Both the position numbers and the translations under genes were made by a program. From Thermoplasmata archaeon (GTDB lineage: Archaea; Thermoplasmatota; Thermoplasmata; Thermoplasmatales; GCA-001856825), in the NCBI GenBank assembly GCA_021792355.1, contig JAJYUV010000016.1:1-18769 (forward strand): 18,769 nt of DNA, written 5' to 3'. The notes beneath the pieces were generated by a model, which ran no database searches, was not told the origin of the DNA, and saw only the letters and a list, made by a program, of their open reading frames with translations. Position 1 is the stretch's first letter. The number at the start of each line of letters is the position of its first letter. This document shows positions 1 to 5,983 of this stretch, piece after piece.

Positions 1-5
1 AACCA

Positions 6-170
6 ATGGCCGAGAAGAAGGGTGAGGGTTTTCAGTCTGGAGCAGGACTTATAAGATATTTCGATGAAGAAGAAATCACAGGACCGGCCCTGGATCCGAA
101 GTTGGTGATCTATATCGGCATAGCCATAGCCGTTGTTGTTGAACTATCAAAACTTTTCTGGCCTATTTAG
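6..170 (+). CDS. secG: Preprotein translocase Sec61-beta subunit (54 aa)
   Basis: Small tail-anchored subunit of the archaeal SecY/Sec61 translocon in the cytoplasmic membrane. The 54-residue product has the usual archaeal Sec61-beta layout. A short basic, glycine-rich N-terminus is followed by the conserved stretch SGAGLIRYFDEE at about residues 11-22, a proline-containing linker, and one C-terminal membrane segment at about residues 33-52 ending near FWPI. Length and domain order match the family. The ATG lies at the very edge of the window, so the upstream promoter cannot be seen. The gene is conserved chromosomal sequence and marks the left border of the accessory region that begins after the neighbouring tRNA. 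Identification rests on the characteristic RYFDEE motif and topology, and I consider it secure. Confidence 0.93.
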   Translation: MAEKKGEGFQSGAGLIRYFDEEEITGPALDPKLVIYIGIAIAVVVELSKLFWPI

Positions 171-198
171 TTTTAATTATTCCTTTAATTCTGTAACT
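168..198 (+). terminator. Probable T-rich terminator after Sec61-beta
   Basis: Immediately after the TAG stop the plus strand is pyrimidine- and T-rich (tagttttaattattccttt), with several runs of T. Archaeal polymerase commonly terminates at such T-tracts without a hairpin. No convincing stem-loop is seen. This is inference from composition only. Confidence 0.3.
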
Positions 199-242
199 GA
201 GAGAGAGTTCTCCTGAGGCTCAACATTTTCTTCAGGAAAAGT

Positions 243-252
243 AATAAATTTA
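243..252 (+). promoter_or_regulatory. Possible box A promoter for tRNA-Glu
   Basis: An AT-rich run (aataaattt) sits roughly 22-30 bases before the first base of tRNA-Glu, where an archaeal TATA-like box A is expected. The match to TTTATATA is imperfect, so the call is tentative. Confidence 0.3.
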
Positions 253-272
253 ACTTAAGAATCTGCAACGAA

Positions 273-347
273 GCTCCGGTAGTGTAGCCAGGTCAAGCAT
301 TAGGGACTCTCAATCCCTCGACTCGGGTCCAAATCCCGACCGGAGCA
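273..347 (+). tRNA. tRNA-Glu (anticodon CTC)
   Basis: A complete cloverleaf can be folded by eye. The acceptor stem GCTCCGG pairs with CCGGAGC at 340-346, followed by discriminator A at 347. The D arm is GTGT/GCAT. The anticodon stem AGGGA/TCCCT encloses the loop CTCTCAA, placing CTC at positions 34-36 and so decoding GAG (Glu). The T arm is TCGGG, loop TCCAAAT, then CCCGA. No intron is visible. The 3' half overlaps the end of a decayed tyrosine-integrase reading frame on the opposite strand, the arrangement expected where an element integrated into a tRNA gene. The tRNA itself appears intact and functional. Confidence 0.95.
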
Positions 348-641
348 TACCATGTAGTCTAGGTTGCGCCCGACCATTTCTTTTCCCTCCCTTTTCCGGG
401 GCCCATTAAAATCCAGCTTTTTCATATTCATGCTTACCTCCGAAAATGCGTCTTCAGCATCCGGCTGAATGTAGATCATGGTCATACCGACGCTTGTATG
501 ACCAAGGAGCTGCTATATCAACTCTGGTTTGAGGTCATTCTCCCACAGATGTCTCCCGTAGAGCCTCCTTGCCCTCTGCACCGCAAGGTCATCGGGCAGG
601 TAGAATGATTCACTTCTTGTGTACACGTCTTCGGATAAGTC
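300..641 (-). pseudogene. Tyrosine recombinase (integrase) C-terminal fragment, inactivated
   Basis: The minus strand encodes the C-terminal third of a XerC/phage-type tyrosine recombinase. A stretch resembling SFYLPDDLAVQRARRLYGRH is followed by the hallmark LLGHTS block (catalytic His) and TMIYIQP (catalytic Tyr). The frame is interrupted by an in-frame TAG at 513-515, just before the LLGH block (probably CAG to TAG). It meets a TAA at 648-650, and no N-terminal core-binding domain is present. It cannot make an active enzyme. The last codons run into the 3' half of tRNA-Glu, implying that the att site lay in the tRNA and at the 3' end of the int gene. This marks an old integration event. 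The family call is secure, and the attachment-site reading is inference. Confidence 0.8.
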
Positions 642-691
642 ACAATCTTACCTATAACCATTCCAGAAAATTAAAAATGAGAAAAAGAGCC

Positions 692-700
692 TATTTATAA
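692..700 (+). promoter_or_regulatory. Possible box A (TATTTATAA)
   Basis: A TATA-like run preceded by a purine-rich stretch lies in the roughly 210-base non-coding stretch between the integrase remnant and the first plus-strand gene. Apart from this box and the one at 760 I see nothing coding in that stretch. No start codon lies at a distance that makes assignment firm. Confidence 0.3.
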
Positions 701-759
701 GGCCGTACTATCTCCAGAAGCCAGTGCAATGTGAACTCGTAGCATGCTTCGTAACAAGG

Positions 760-768
760 TTTATAAAT
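760..768 (+). promoter_or_regulatory. Box A promoter for the left-hand gene run
   Basis: TTTATAAAT closely matches the archaeal box A. It would place a transcription start near 787-790. A 12-codon frame (795-833, starting MLPDAD) follows, then the first recognisable gene at 857 with a GGTGAG-type ribosome site. This is the best candidate promoter for the chain of small plus-strand genes. Confidence 0.5.
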
Positions 769-856
769 TGTTTTCGAGTAAATCATCTGTTCTCATGTTG
801 CCTGATGCTGATAAATTGGCAATTGAGGGATAATGCAATATTTACTGGGTGAGAAG

Positions 857-1024
857 ATGGACAAAAAAGAGATAGAGTTTGAGTTCGAGTGTGCGACCAA
901 GAACACGTAGAGGTTCCAGGAGAAATCATCGAGTACTCCTGTTATCGGCACGCTGTATGTTCAGAAATCTGTATTCAGTTCGAAGGAGCCAAAGAAGGTG
1001 AAGTTAACCGTGGAGTGGAATTAG
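857..1024 (+). pseudogene. Small conserved-type protein interrupted by an in-frame TAG
   Basis: Reading from the ATG at 857 gives 17 codons (beginning MDKKEIEFEFE), then TAG at 908-910, then 37 further codons in the same frame including TPVIGTLYVQKSVF, then a second TAG. The pieces join into one 55-residue protein with the look of a small, mostly beta, archaeal protein family. I recall related sequences continuing through this point with an aromatic residue, but cannot confirm this. A ribosome site (gggtgagaag) precedes the ATG. The simplest reading is a nonsense-mutated gene. Recoding of TAG is possible but unsupported, because TAG serves as the ordinary terminal stop of several genes here (Sec61-beta, the large methyltransferase, the medium-subunit oxidoreductase). 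Confidence 0.55.
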
Positions 1025-1092
1025 ATAATAATGGGATTACCTTTGCGGTGCGTTTGCGCTAACAACGTGAGAGACGGGAAGGTGAAGGGGAA

Positions 1093-1230
1093 ATGAGCAA
1101 GACACTCGAACCGGTCCAGTTCCGGAAGGAGAAGGGGAAACTTGAAGGAGTGATCGCGTGTAAAAGAGAAAAGAATGCTGCGGAGAAGCTGAAGGGAAAA
1201 GAGGGCATCATAAGCAGGTGGAATAGATGA
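1093..1230 (+). CDS. Small basic protein of unknown function (45 aa)
   Basis: The ATG at 1093 is preceded by a good ribosome site (aaggtgaagggga). The frame runs 45 codons (MSKTLEPVQFRKEKGK...) and its TGA overlaps the ATG of the next gene by four bases (ATGA), a classic sign of translational coupling. The product is short, lysine-rich and without membrane segments. I do not recognise a family. Support comes from the ribosome site, the coupling, and the fact that a near-copy of its start region (aaggtgaacgggaaatgagtaag) recurs at 3398-3419. It may be an antitoxin-like or DNA-binding partner of the following gene, but nothing in the sequence proves that. Confidence 0.5.
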   Translation: MSKTLEPVQFRKEKGKLEGVIACKREKNAAEKLKGKEGIISRWNR

Positions 1231-1691
1231 ATCCTATAAAATATGATCCAGAACTGAGGGTTTTCCCAAACAGTACATTGCTTGAGCATAAGACTGAGGG
1301 GGCACGCAAGACATACATAATTAAGGATTTGGGGAACGAGAGATTCCTGAGGGGAGAAAAAGGAACCTACTGGTTAAGAAGCCTAAGGCCTACCAACAGG
1401 ATATCGCCTGGCACAGTGGCGCTATTCAGGTTTAAGGATGACATTATTGGAGAAGGTATAATTAAGTCAGCGTCTGTTGAGCACTACTTCAAGGATGGGG
1501 ACGACGAGTACGAGGGTTACATTATGTTTGACTCTGGATCGTTAGTCGCTTACAAGAGAAAAATAACGGTGGAAGAAATCAATTTTCTTATAGCCCCTCT
1601 TAGAAAAACGCTTGGCAAAAGGAACGCTTGGACTCGAATTCCACTCTCGTTTCACGATGCAATACTAGCACTGCAAAGAGGCGATGGATGA
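1227..1691 (+). CDS. Unknown protein, possibly PUA-like fold (154 aa)
   Basis: A 154-residue soluble protein with the ribosome site aggtgg a few bases before its ATG and a 4-base overlap with the upstream small gene. The middle (about residues 45-110) contains GTYWLRSLRP, then VALFRFKDDIIGEGIIKSA, then a strand-like YIMFDSGSLVAYKRKITVEE. This alternating pattern, with a short 'f..k..iiGeG.v' element, is reminiscent of PUA/EVE-like nucleic-acid-binding domains, but I cannot place it in a named family. No membrane segments or signal peptide are seen. The context is a mobile-element-like run of small genes. The coding call is good; the fold is a guess. Confidence 0.72.
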   Translation: MNPIKYDPELRVFPNSTLLEHKTEGARKTYIIKDLGNERFLRGEKGTYWLRSLRPTNRISPGTVALFRFKDDIIGEGIIKSASVEHYFKDGDDEYEGYIMFDSGSLVAYKRKITVEEINFLIAPLRKTLGKRNAWTRIPLSFHDAILALQRGDG

Positions 1692-1764
1692 ATTGACGCA
1701 ACTACCTTAATTGGTGCAATGGGCACTGGAGAGGGAAGAAAGTGACCGAGCATTTGAGGGAGAC

Positions 1765-1794
1765 TGAGGAAATACTGAAGGGGTGAAAAGATTG
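1765..1794 (+). repeat. Gene-start cassette, copy C
   Basis: tgaggaaatactgaaggggt followed by gaaaagattg closely resembles copy A (3036-3072) and more loosely copy B (3424-3462). All three place a GGTGA ribosome site directly before a start codon. Here the cassette favours the TTG at 1792 as the start of the membrane protein. Confidence 0.5.
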
Positions 1795-2166
1795 AATACT
1801 TTACAGCATGTAAGGATAGCCAAAAGGGATCTTGAGGTTGCTGCATCCGCTGTCATCGGTACTGCTGCATACGTGCATTACCTTCAGCTCTTCATACTCA
1901 AGGTTACACTACCCACGCTAATAGCTGGTGTCGTGTTCGGAACCATTTATCTCGCCATTTCCATCGGGCTCTTTAAATCCGTGAATATTTTCTATCTTCT
2001 CGGGATAATCCTGCCGTTTCTGGGCGCTTCTCTTGCCGTTATCAGGTTACATCTCTACGGGTTTGAGGTGTTTTCCGTCATAAACATAGGATTTGACGCC
2101 TTTGTGGTGCCGGCATGTGCGTATTTATTTGCGGTTGAGAGGAGGGGACGCAGAAATGATTCATAA
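1792..2166 (+). CDS. Four-helix integral membrane protein, unknown function (124 aa)
   Basis: The product is hydrophobic, with about four predicted membrane helices: residues ~15-35 (SAVIGTAAYVHYLQLFIL), ~36-58, ~62-84 (NIFYLLGIILPFLGASLAVI) and ~92-112. A short basic tail follows. The start is a choice. A GTG at 1783 is in frame, but it sits inside the ribosome site gaaggggtgaaaaga, whose spacing fits the TTG at 1792. The repeat cassette shared with two other genes supports that choice. The 3' end overlaps the next gene by 11 bases, suggesting an operon. No family recognised. It could be an element-encoded membrane or entry-exclusion protein, but that is speculation. Confidence 0.65.
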   Translation: MNTLQHVRIAKRDLEVAASAVIGTAAYVHYLQLFILKVTLPTLIAGVVFGTIYLAISIGLFKSVNIFYLLGIILPFLGASLAVIRLHLYGFEVFSVINIGFDAFVVPACAYLFAVERRGRRNDS

Positions 2167-2443
2167 GAGGGGAGTGATTTACTGCGCCGCGATAGCTGCC
2201 GTTGCTTTTGCTCTGTTCGCTCCGGTCATTTACCAGGGAACTGCGGTTTATCCCACTCTTCCTCCCGGTGGCCCGTATTTCGGTGGCGCGGAGTTCGCTG
2301 CGAACAGGTACGTTTCCGCAAGTTTCTTTTTTACAGGTTCCGGAGGAAAACTCACCGTCTCGTCTCACGGGAATGCTTATCAACTGGTTTTCGGAAACTG
2401 GGTATTTCCACAGGCTATCCTGAATTCCGGGGTGATTCCATGA
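2156..2443 (+). CDS. Small exported or membrane-anchored protein (95 aa)
   Basis: An N-terminal basic MIHKRG is followed by a single hydrophobic segment (about residues 7-27), giving either a signal peptide or an N-terminal anchor. The remaining ~65 residues are glycine-, serine- and aromatic-rich (for example GGKLTVSSHGNAY) and look extracellular and beta-rich. The ATG at 2156 is chosen over upstream in-frame codons because it is preceded by a strong ribosome site (gaggagggga) and follows from translational coupling with the upstream membrane protein (11-base overlap). Its TGA overlaps the next ATG (ATGA at 2440). No family recognised. It probably works with the upstream membrane protein at the cell surface. 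Confidence 0.6.
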   Translation: MIHKRGVIYCAAIAAVAFALFAPVIYQGTAVYPTLPPGGPYFGGAEFAANRYVSASFFFTGSGGKLTVSSHGNAYQLVFGNWVFPQAILNSGVIP

Positions 2444-2997
2444 TCGATTCCAGGCCAACGGAAAGCCAGGTCTCCTTCATAAACAGGGTCCGGGAGGCAT
2501 CTCCGGAAAGAGAGGAGGTATTCCAGAAGCTTATCAGGGAGATGGGAAAATCCGGCGTGAATGACCTTACCATGCAGGAAGCCTCAGAGTTGATCGATGC
2601 CCTGAAGAAGGTCAGGGTGGAGAACGGCAAATCCGGTTCATCGTACCTGACGGGAAAGCAGCTCTCGTACCTGCAGAACCTTGTCAGGCACCCCGGAAGG
2701 AGGGAAGCATCGGAAAGGTACATTTTGGAACACGGAAAAGAGGGACTGAACTTCCTTGCGATGGACGAGGCTTCAGAACTCATAGACGTGCTGAGAAATG
2801 TCAAGACGGAGGGGGTGGGAAACAATTCCGAAGCTCCGGCCACGAAGAAACAGATCCAGTTCATAAAGAACCTCCAGGTTTTCGGGAAGCAGCTGGGCAT
2901 CACGAGCGAATACCTCGCGAAGCTGAAGAAGGTCACCATTGACGAGCTTACGGGGAAGGAGGCCAGCGGGCTGATTGACAGGCTGAAGGGTGCATGA
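2440..2997 (+). CDS. Protein of three tandem 'KQ...I..L - EAS.LI..L' repeats (185 aa)
   Basis: The whole 185-residue protein consists of three related units of about 50-60 residues. Each opens with T-x-x-Q-x-x-(F/Y)-(I/L)-x-x-(L/V) and closes with (M/G)-x-EAS-x-LID-x-L: TESQVSFINRV...EASELIDALK, TGKQLSYLQNL...EASELIDVLR and TKKQIQFIKNL...EASGLIDRLK. Single copies of this type of motif occur, as I recall, as C-terminal tails of phage and plasmid DNA-processing proteins. A stand-alone triple array is unusual. Each unit is probably a small helical hairpin, perhaps for binding DNA or a partner protein. The start overlaps the previous stop (ATGA). Coding status is strong and function unknown. Confidence 0.78.
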   Translation: MIDSRPTESQVSFINRVREASPEREEVFQKLIREMGKSGVNDLTMQEASELIDALKKVRVENGKSGSSYLTGKQLSYLQNLVRHPGRREASERYILEHGKEGLNFLAMDEASELIDVLRNVKTEGVGNNSEAPATKKQIQFIKNLQVFGKQLGITSEYLAKLKKVTIDELTGKEASGLIDRLKGA

Positions 2998-3035
2998 CGT
3001 GAAAGGAAAGGTTGCGCAGTATCTGAGGGAGATGA

Positions 3036-3072
3036 GTTTGGAAATGAGGAAATTTTGAAGAGGTGAAAATGA
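3036..3072 (+). repeat. Gene-start cassette, copy A
   Basis: gtttggaaatgagg, four variable bases, then tttgaagaggtgaaaatga. It matches copy B (3424-3462) at about 31 of 35 aligned positions and its second half matches copy C (1765-1794). Each copy delivers a ribosome site to a start codon. Confidence 0.6.
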
Positions 3073-3414
3073 ACGGCAGAATTTAGAGAAAGGAAGAAAA
3101 ATTTCTCGAAGCAGAGAGGAGACTTTAGGAAGCCATATAACAGATGTCCTCCAGGCCAACACTGGATTCGTGGATACTGGGCAAAGAACCCATCCGGTTT
3201 AGGGTCTCACTGGGTAAGTGCGCACTGCGCAGATGACACTCAACCTCCAGAAATGAGCGTTATTCGACAGGAGACCCGGACAAGGGGCGGAATACCTCGA
3301 ATTTTCGAGAGGGAAAGAACAATCGTTGAGGAACCTATCACGGAGAATCGTGATGAGTCTATTGAGGGGGATGACGCCAATAACCTGAAGGTCGGTAAGG
3401 TGAACGGGAAATGA
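3069..3414 (+). pseudogene. Frameshifted small gene with CPPGxHW motif
   Basis: The ATG at 3069 follows a good ribosome site (agaggtgaaa) but reaches a stop after five codons. One base over, an open frame of about 113 codons runs to a TGA at 3412-3414. It has no usable start of its own and contains a protein-like segment: RKPYNRCPPGQHWIRGYW, then SHWVSAHC. Removing one A after the ATG would fuse the two (M-TAEFRERKK...), so a single-base insertion is the simplest explanation. The CPPGxHW...HWV..HC pattern resembles small archaeal proteins with a Cys/His-rich turn, possibly metal binding. The last third is acidic and low in structure. The TGA overlaps an ATG (3411), like its neighbours. An assembly or sequencing error remains possible. 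Confidence 0.5.
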
Positions 3415-3423
3415 GTAAGAAAT

Positions 3424-3462
3424 GTTTGGAATTGAGGGGAGTTTGAAGAGGTGAGAATATGA
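3424..3462 (+). repeat. Gene-start cassette, copy B
   Basis: gtttggaattgagg, four variable bases, then tttgaagaggtgagaatatga. Near-identical to copy A 388 bases upstream, it supplies the ribosome site for the 50-residue gene at 3459. Confidence 0.6.
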
Positions 3463-3611
3463 CAGAGGAAGAATTTGTTAACAGATTCCAGATGGCAGTT
3501 AAAGTTGCTTCTAGCAAAGCGTTAGTTTTTTGGTCAAATATGGGTGATTACAGCGTGAGTTGGAATAGAATAAAATGTCAGATTCTACGAGGCGAGAAAT
3601 ATGAATGGTAA
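3459..3611 (+). CDS. Small protein of unknown function (50 aa)
   Basis: The ATG at 3459 is preceded by the ribosome site gaagaggtgagaat (repeat copy B). The frame gives 50 residues (MTEEEFVNRFQMAVKVASSK...) with a helical, mildly acidic N-terminus and an aromatic-rich C-terminus containing DYSVSWNRIKCQ, ending in W. The stop lies inside the next gene: the ParB-like reading frame begins at 3601, so the two overlap by 11 bases and are probably translationally coupled. No membrane segment and no recognisable family. Length, ribosome site and coupling support a real gene. The position suggests a small accessory or regulatory partner of the ParB-like operon. Confidence 0.55.
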   Translation: MTEEEFVNRFQMAVKVASSKALVFWSNMGDYSVSWNRIKCQILRGEKYEW

Positions 3612-4383
3612 AATGTCGTTGACTGAAATAAAATTGAGTGATTTAAGAGTCAGTGCAAATAATGTTAGGAAGGAGGACGCAGAGGTTAATCTCGATGGGT
3701 TGATAGCTAACATAAAGGATATTGGCCTTCAACAACCCATTGTTGTAGTCAAAAACGGCAACAAATATGACATAATTGTGGGACAGAGACGATACCTTGC
3801 TGCTAAAAAGATGGGGTGGGATACAATTCCTGCACGAATACTTGAAAACATCGAAACCACTCAGGCCAAGGTCATCTCTTTCAGCGAAAATATACATCGA
3901 CTTGATCTTAGTTACTCTGACAAAATGCATGTGACTCTAAGTTTGCTGGAATCCAATGATAACAATGTCAAGAAAGTAGCTGGCATTTTAGGTGTTTCAG
4001 AGGCGACTATACGGAATTATTTAGGATACAGCGCTGTTCCAGTCGAAGTGAAGCAGCTGGTAGAAGCCCATAAGATGAGCGCGGCACAAGCGATTCGTAT
4101 AACGCAAGCGTTTGAAGATGAGACCAAAGTGGCAGAAATTGCAAGGAAGATGCTCCAGTTCACCAGGTCTGATGATAAAAGGAGGTTTGTTCAAATGGCG
4201 AAGAACAGTCCGGATGAACCGGTTGAAAAGATCGCAAAACATATCGCAGATACCAGACCTATTACTATATATCTTAGCGACAACGTTTGGAATTATTTGT
4301 CAAAGGAAGCAAAGAATTCACAATTGGATATAGAAGATATAGCGTCTATCGCGGTTGAGGAATGGGTAGGAAGAAGAGCATGA
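3601..4383 (+). CDS. ParB/KorB-like protein with ParB CTPase domain and HTH (260 aa)
   Basis: ParB-family proteins bind a DNA site through a helix-turn-helix and use CTP as a switch to clamp and slide on DNA. They act in partition or gene control, and related domains act as nucleases. The three N-terminal ParB boxes are all visible: LQQPIVVV (about residues 43-50), GQRRYLAAKK (61-70) and ENIHRLDLS (96-104). A helix-turn-helix follows at about 122-142 (KKVAGILGVSEATIRNYL), then a linker with VPVEVKQLVE and a C-terminal segment (about 219-257) that may dimerise. No ParA gene is visible nearby. A paralogue lacking the ParB domain follows directly (ATGA overlap), then a nuclease-like protein and a PP-loop protein. 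ATG 3601 has gaggcgag upstream; ATG 3613 is an alternative start. The family is firm, the role open. Confidence 0.9.
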   Translation: MNGKMSLTEIKLSDLRVSANNVRKEDAEVNLDGLIANIKDIGLQQPIVVVKNGNKYDIIVGQRRYLAAKKMGWDTIPARILENIETTQAKVISFSENIHRLDLSYSDKMHVTLSLLESNDNNVKKVAGILGVSEATIRNYLGYSAVPVEVKQLVEAHKMSAAQAIRITQAFEDETKVAEIARKMLQFTRSDDKRRFVQMAKNSPDEPVEKIAKHIADTRPITIYLSDNVWNYLSKEAKNSQLDIEDIASIAVEEWVGRRA

Positions 4384-4958
4384 GTGTAGATGATAGCGAA
4401 AATGATGATTGGGCGATTATATTTTCTAATACGAAAACAAAGAAACGTTCTCTAGATATCCTAAGCATTTCTGACGCATTCGAAAGACTGATTGACGCGG
4501 AGGGGGATGTCAAAAAAGTTTCGAATAAAGCCGGCCTCCATCCAGAGATGATTCGTGAATTTCTCAAAGCAAAAACTTTGCCCCAAGAAGTGAGAGATAT
4601 GATTAAGAATCGTGAGATCGATAGCGTGGACACCGTAAGGGCACTCTCAACATTGAAAAATAACAAACAACAAATACAACTAGCGAAAGAGACCAAGAAT
4701 CTCACAAGTATGGAAGTAAGAGATGTCGCAAAGCTGATCAAAGAAGCGAGGATAAGTGTCGAAGACGCAGTATCTAGAGTAACTGGATCGAGAAAAGAAG
4801 CGGTTCATCTACTTTTCATCTCGCTTGATAATAAGCACTTTAAATTACTTAAAAAATTCTCGTCTACGATTGGTGTCTCCGAAGCTGTTTATCTTGAACA
4901 AATAGTAGAAAAATTCCTGGAAAGGCATAATGAGGGTGAGGAACTTGGAACTGACTGA
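4380..4958 (+). CDS. ParB paralogue without the ParB catalytic domain (192 aa)
   Basis: This protein aligns by eye with the second half of the ParB-like protein just upstream. DVKKVSNKAGLHPEMIREFL parallels its HTH (NVKKVAGILGVSEATIRNYL), TLPQEVRDMI parallels AVPVEVKQLV, and the C-terminal stretch LFISLDNKHFKLLKKFSSTI parallels ITIYLSDNVWNYLSKEAKNS. The GxRR and ENxxR boxes are absent. It may therefore read the same or a related DNA site, or pair with the full-length ParB, without CTP binding. ATG 4380 is preferred: it overlaps the upstream stop (ATGA) and has aggaag seven bases before it. ATG 4362 in the same frame is an alternative that adds MGRKKS. The end overlaps the next gene by 29 bases. 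Confidence 0.78.
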   Translation: MSVDDSENDDWAIIFSNTKTKKRSLDILSISDAFERLIDAEGDVKKVSNKAGLHPEMIREFLKAKTLPQEVRDMIKNREIDSVDTVRALSTLKNNKQQIQLAKETKNLTSMEVRDVAKLIKEARISVEDAVSRVTGSRKEAVHLLFISLDNKHFKLLKKFSSTIGVSEAVYLEQIVEKFLERHNEGEELGTD

Positions 4959-5904
4959 TGATATTACTATCCTTAACTTAGATAATATAGTCAAAGAACT
5001 GAAGCAAGAAATTAAAAACCGAAAACCACCAGGCCCAGTTCCTGGTTCTGTTCTTTTTGAATCTGTTTCTGCTAGGTTGCTGGCTGGTGTATTTAATCTC
5101 CCATTTTTTACTAACGATAATAGAAAACGTAGTTCAGACTGTGTTAAATGGCATGGATCGATTTTAAATAAATGTAAATCAAAGAAAGGACAAGACATAT
5201 CTGTTTTTGGGCATTCCCTTAAATTTCCCGTCGATGTAACATTAACGAATTCTCTCCCTCAGCTGGGAAGAGAGAAGGGCAGCTTTGAGACGCATGTTGA
5301 TAAATTTGTTTCTAAACATGATACAGATCCTTTCGGCCTATTCATTGTTCCATCCATAAAAGAACGTTGCTGGAACGTGCTGCAAAGTGAGGATAAATTC
5401 CAACTTGTCATTCTTGACTTAAAAGCGCTTACAGATCTGTTTCGAGCACAGGAATTTGGCATTTACTTTTCACATGCCGCTGTTCGTGATCTGTTTCGTG
5501 GTTTGTCAAGTGATCTTAAAAATAGTCTAACTAAGGCAAGGTATGTACAAAGCTTAAGAGAAGACGTAAAAAGATTTGTTAGGGATCAGCTGACAAGAAA
5601 GACCGATCTATTCATTTCTTTACGCTCCCTTTCCTTTGCTCGAGAAATCAGTCGAAAGAGTGTAGATGAGAAGGATCTTATAGATGGTCTTTTGCAAGAC
5701 TCACTTGTTAAGAAATACATGGGCATCGTGGACAAGCGGATCCTCAACAAAGATAAACTAACTGAGCATCTTCAGAAATCTGTAAAAAATTATAATTTAC
5801 TGACCACCTATCCAGCCTATAGGGGTGCAGGTAATTTATACGAAGCTTTGGACTGTGGTGACCTGCAGCAGGAATTCAGATTTATTGACGAAATATGTGT
5901 TTAA
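4930..5904 (+). CDS. Unknown protein with possible PD-(D/E)XK (AlwI-like) nuclease core (324 aa)
   Basis: I do not recognise this protein with certainty. The N-terminal half has features that recall AlwI-type restriction endonucleases: a helix with a glutamate (VLFESVSARLLAGVFNLPF, about residues 41-59), an acidic residue in GQDISVFG (~89), a strand PVDVTLTNS (~100-108), and then a Q...E..sfEtHv pattern (~111-124) like the 'EVTL..g..q...E.epv.rH' block of that family. A further strand (FGLFIVPSI) follows. Residues 150-324 are mainly helical and lysine-rich. The start overlaps the ParB paralogue by 29 bases. TTG codons just downstream are alternative starts with a better ribosome site (gggtgagg). 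Genetic linkage to two ParB-like proteins suggests a targeted nuclease, but the catalytic assignment is inference. Confidence 0.75.
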   Translation: MRVRNLELTDDITILNLDNIVKELKQEIKNRKPPGPVPGSVLFESVSARLLAGVFNLPFFTNDNRKRSSDCVKWHGSILNKCKSKKGQDISVFGHSLKFPVDVTLTNSLPQLGREKGSFETHVDKFVSKHDTDPFGLFIVPSIKERCWNVLQSEDKFQLVILDLKALTDLFRAQEFGIYFSHAAVRDLFRGLSSDLKNSLTKARYVQSLREDVKRFVRDQLTRKTDLFISLRSLSFAREISRKSVDEKDLIDGLLQDSLVKKYMGIVDKRILNKDKLTEHLQKSVKNYNLLTTYPAYRGAGNLYEALDCGDLQQEFRFIDEICV

Positions 5905-5954
5905 TCCTTCATGTGAAAACAGGAGAAACAGGAGAGATTAAATATGATAGTCTA

Positions 5955-5964
5955 TTATTATATT
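5955..5964 (+). promoter_or_regulatory. Probable box A upstream of the PP-loop gene
   Basis: ttattatatt is centred about 25 bases before the GTG at 5984, fitting a leaderless internal promoter. It lies in the only sizeable gap (79 bases) of the operon, beside a short direct repeat (acaggagaaacaggagag). A ribosome site (aaggtgg) is also present, so both expression modes are possible. Confidence 0.4.
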
Positions 5965-5983
5965 ACAAGGTAAGGTGGAAATA

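Noticed and set aside
2415..2939. Minus-strand frame of 174 codons opposite the triple-repeat protein
   Set aside because: It is rich in Ser, Phe and Cys as expected for an antisense shadow; the plus frame shows clear internal repeats and coupling.
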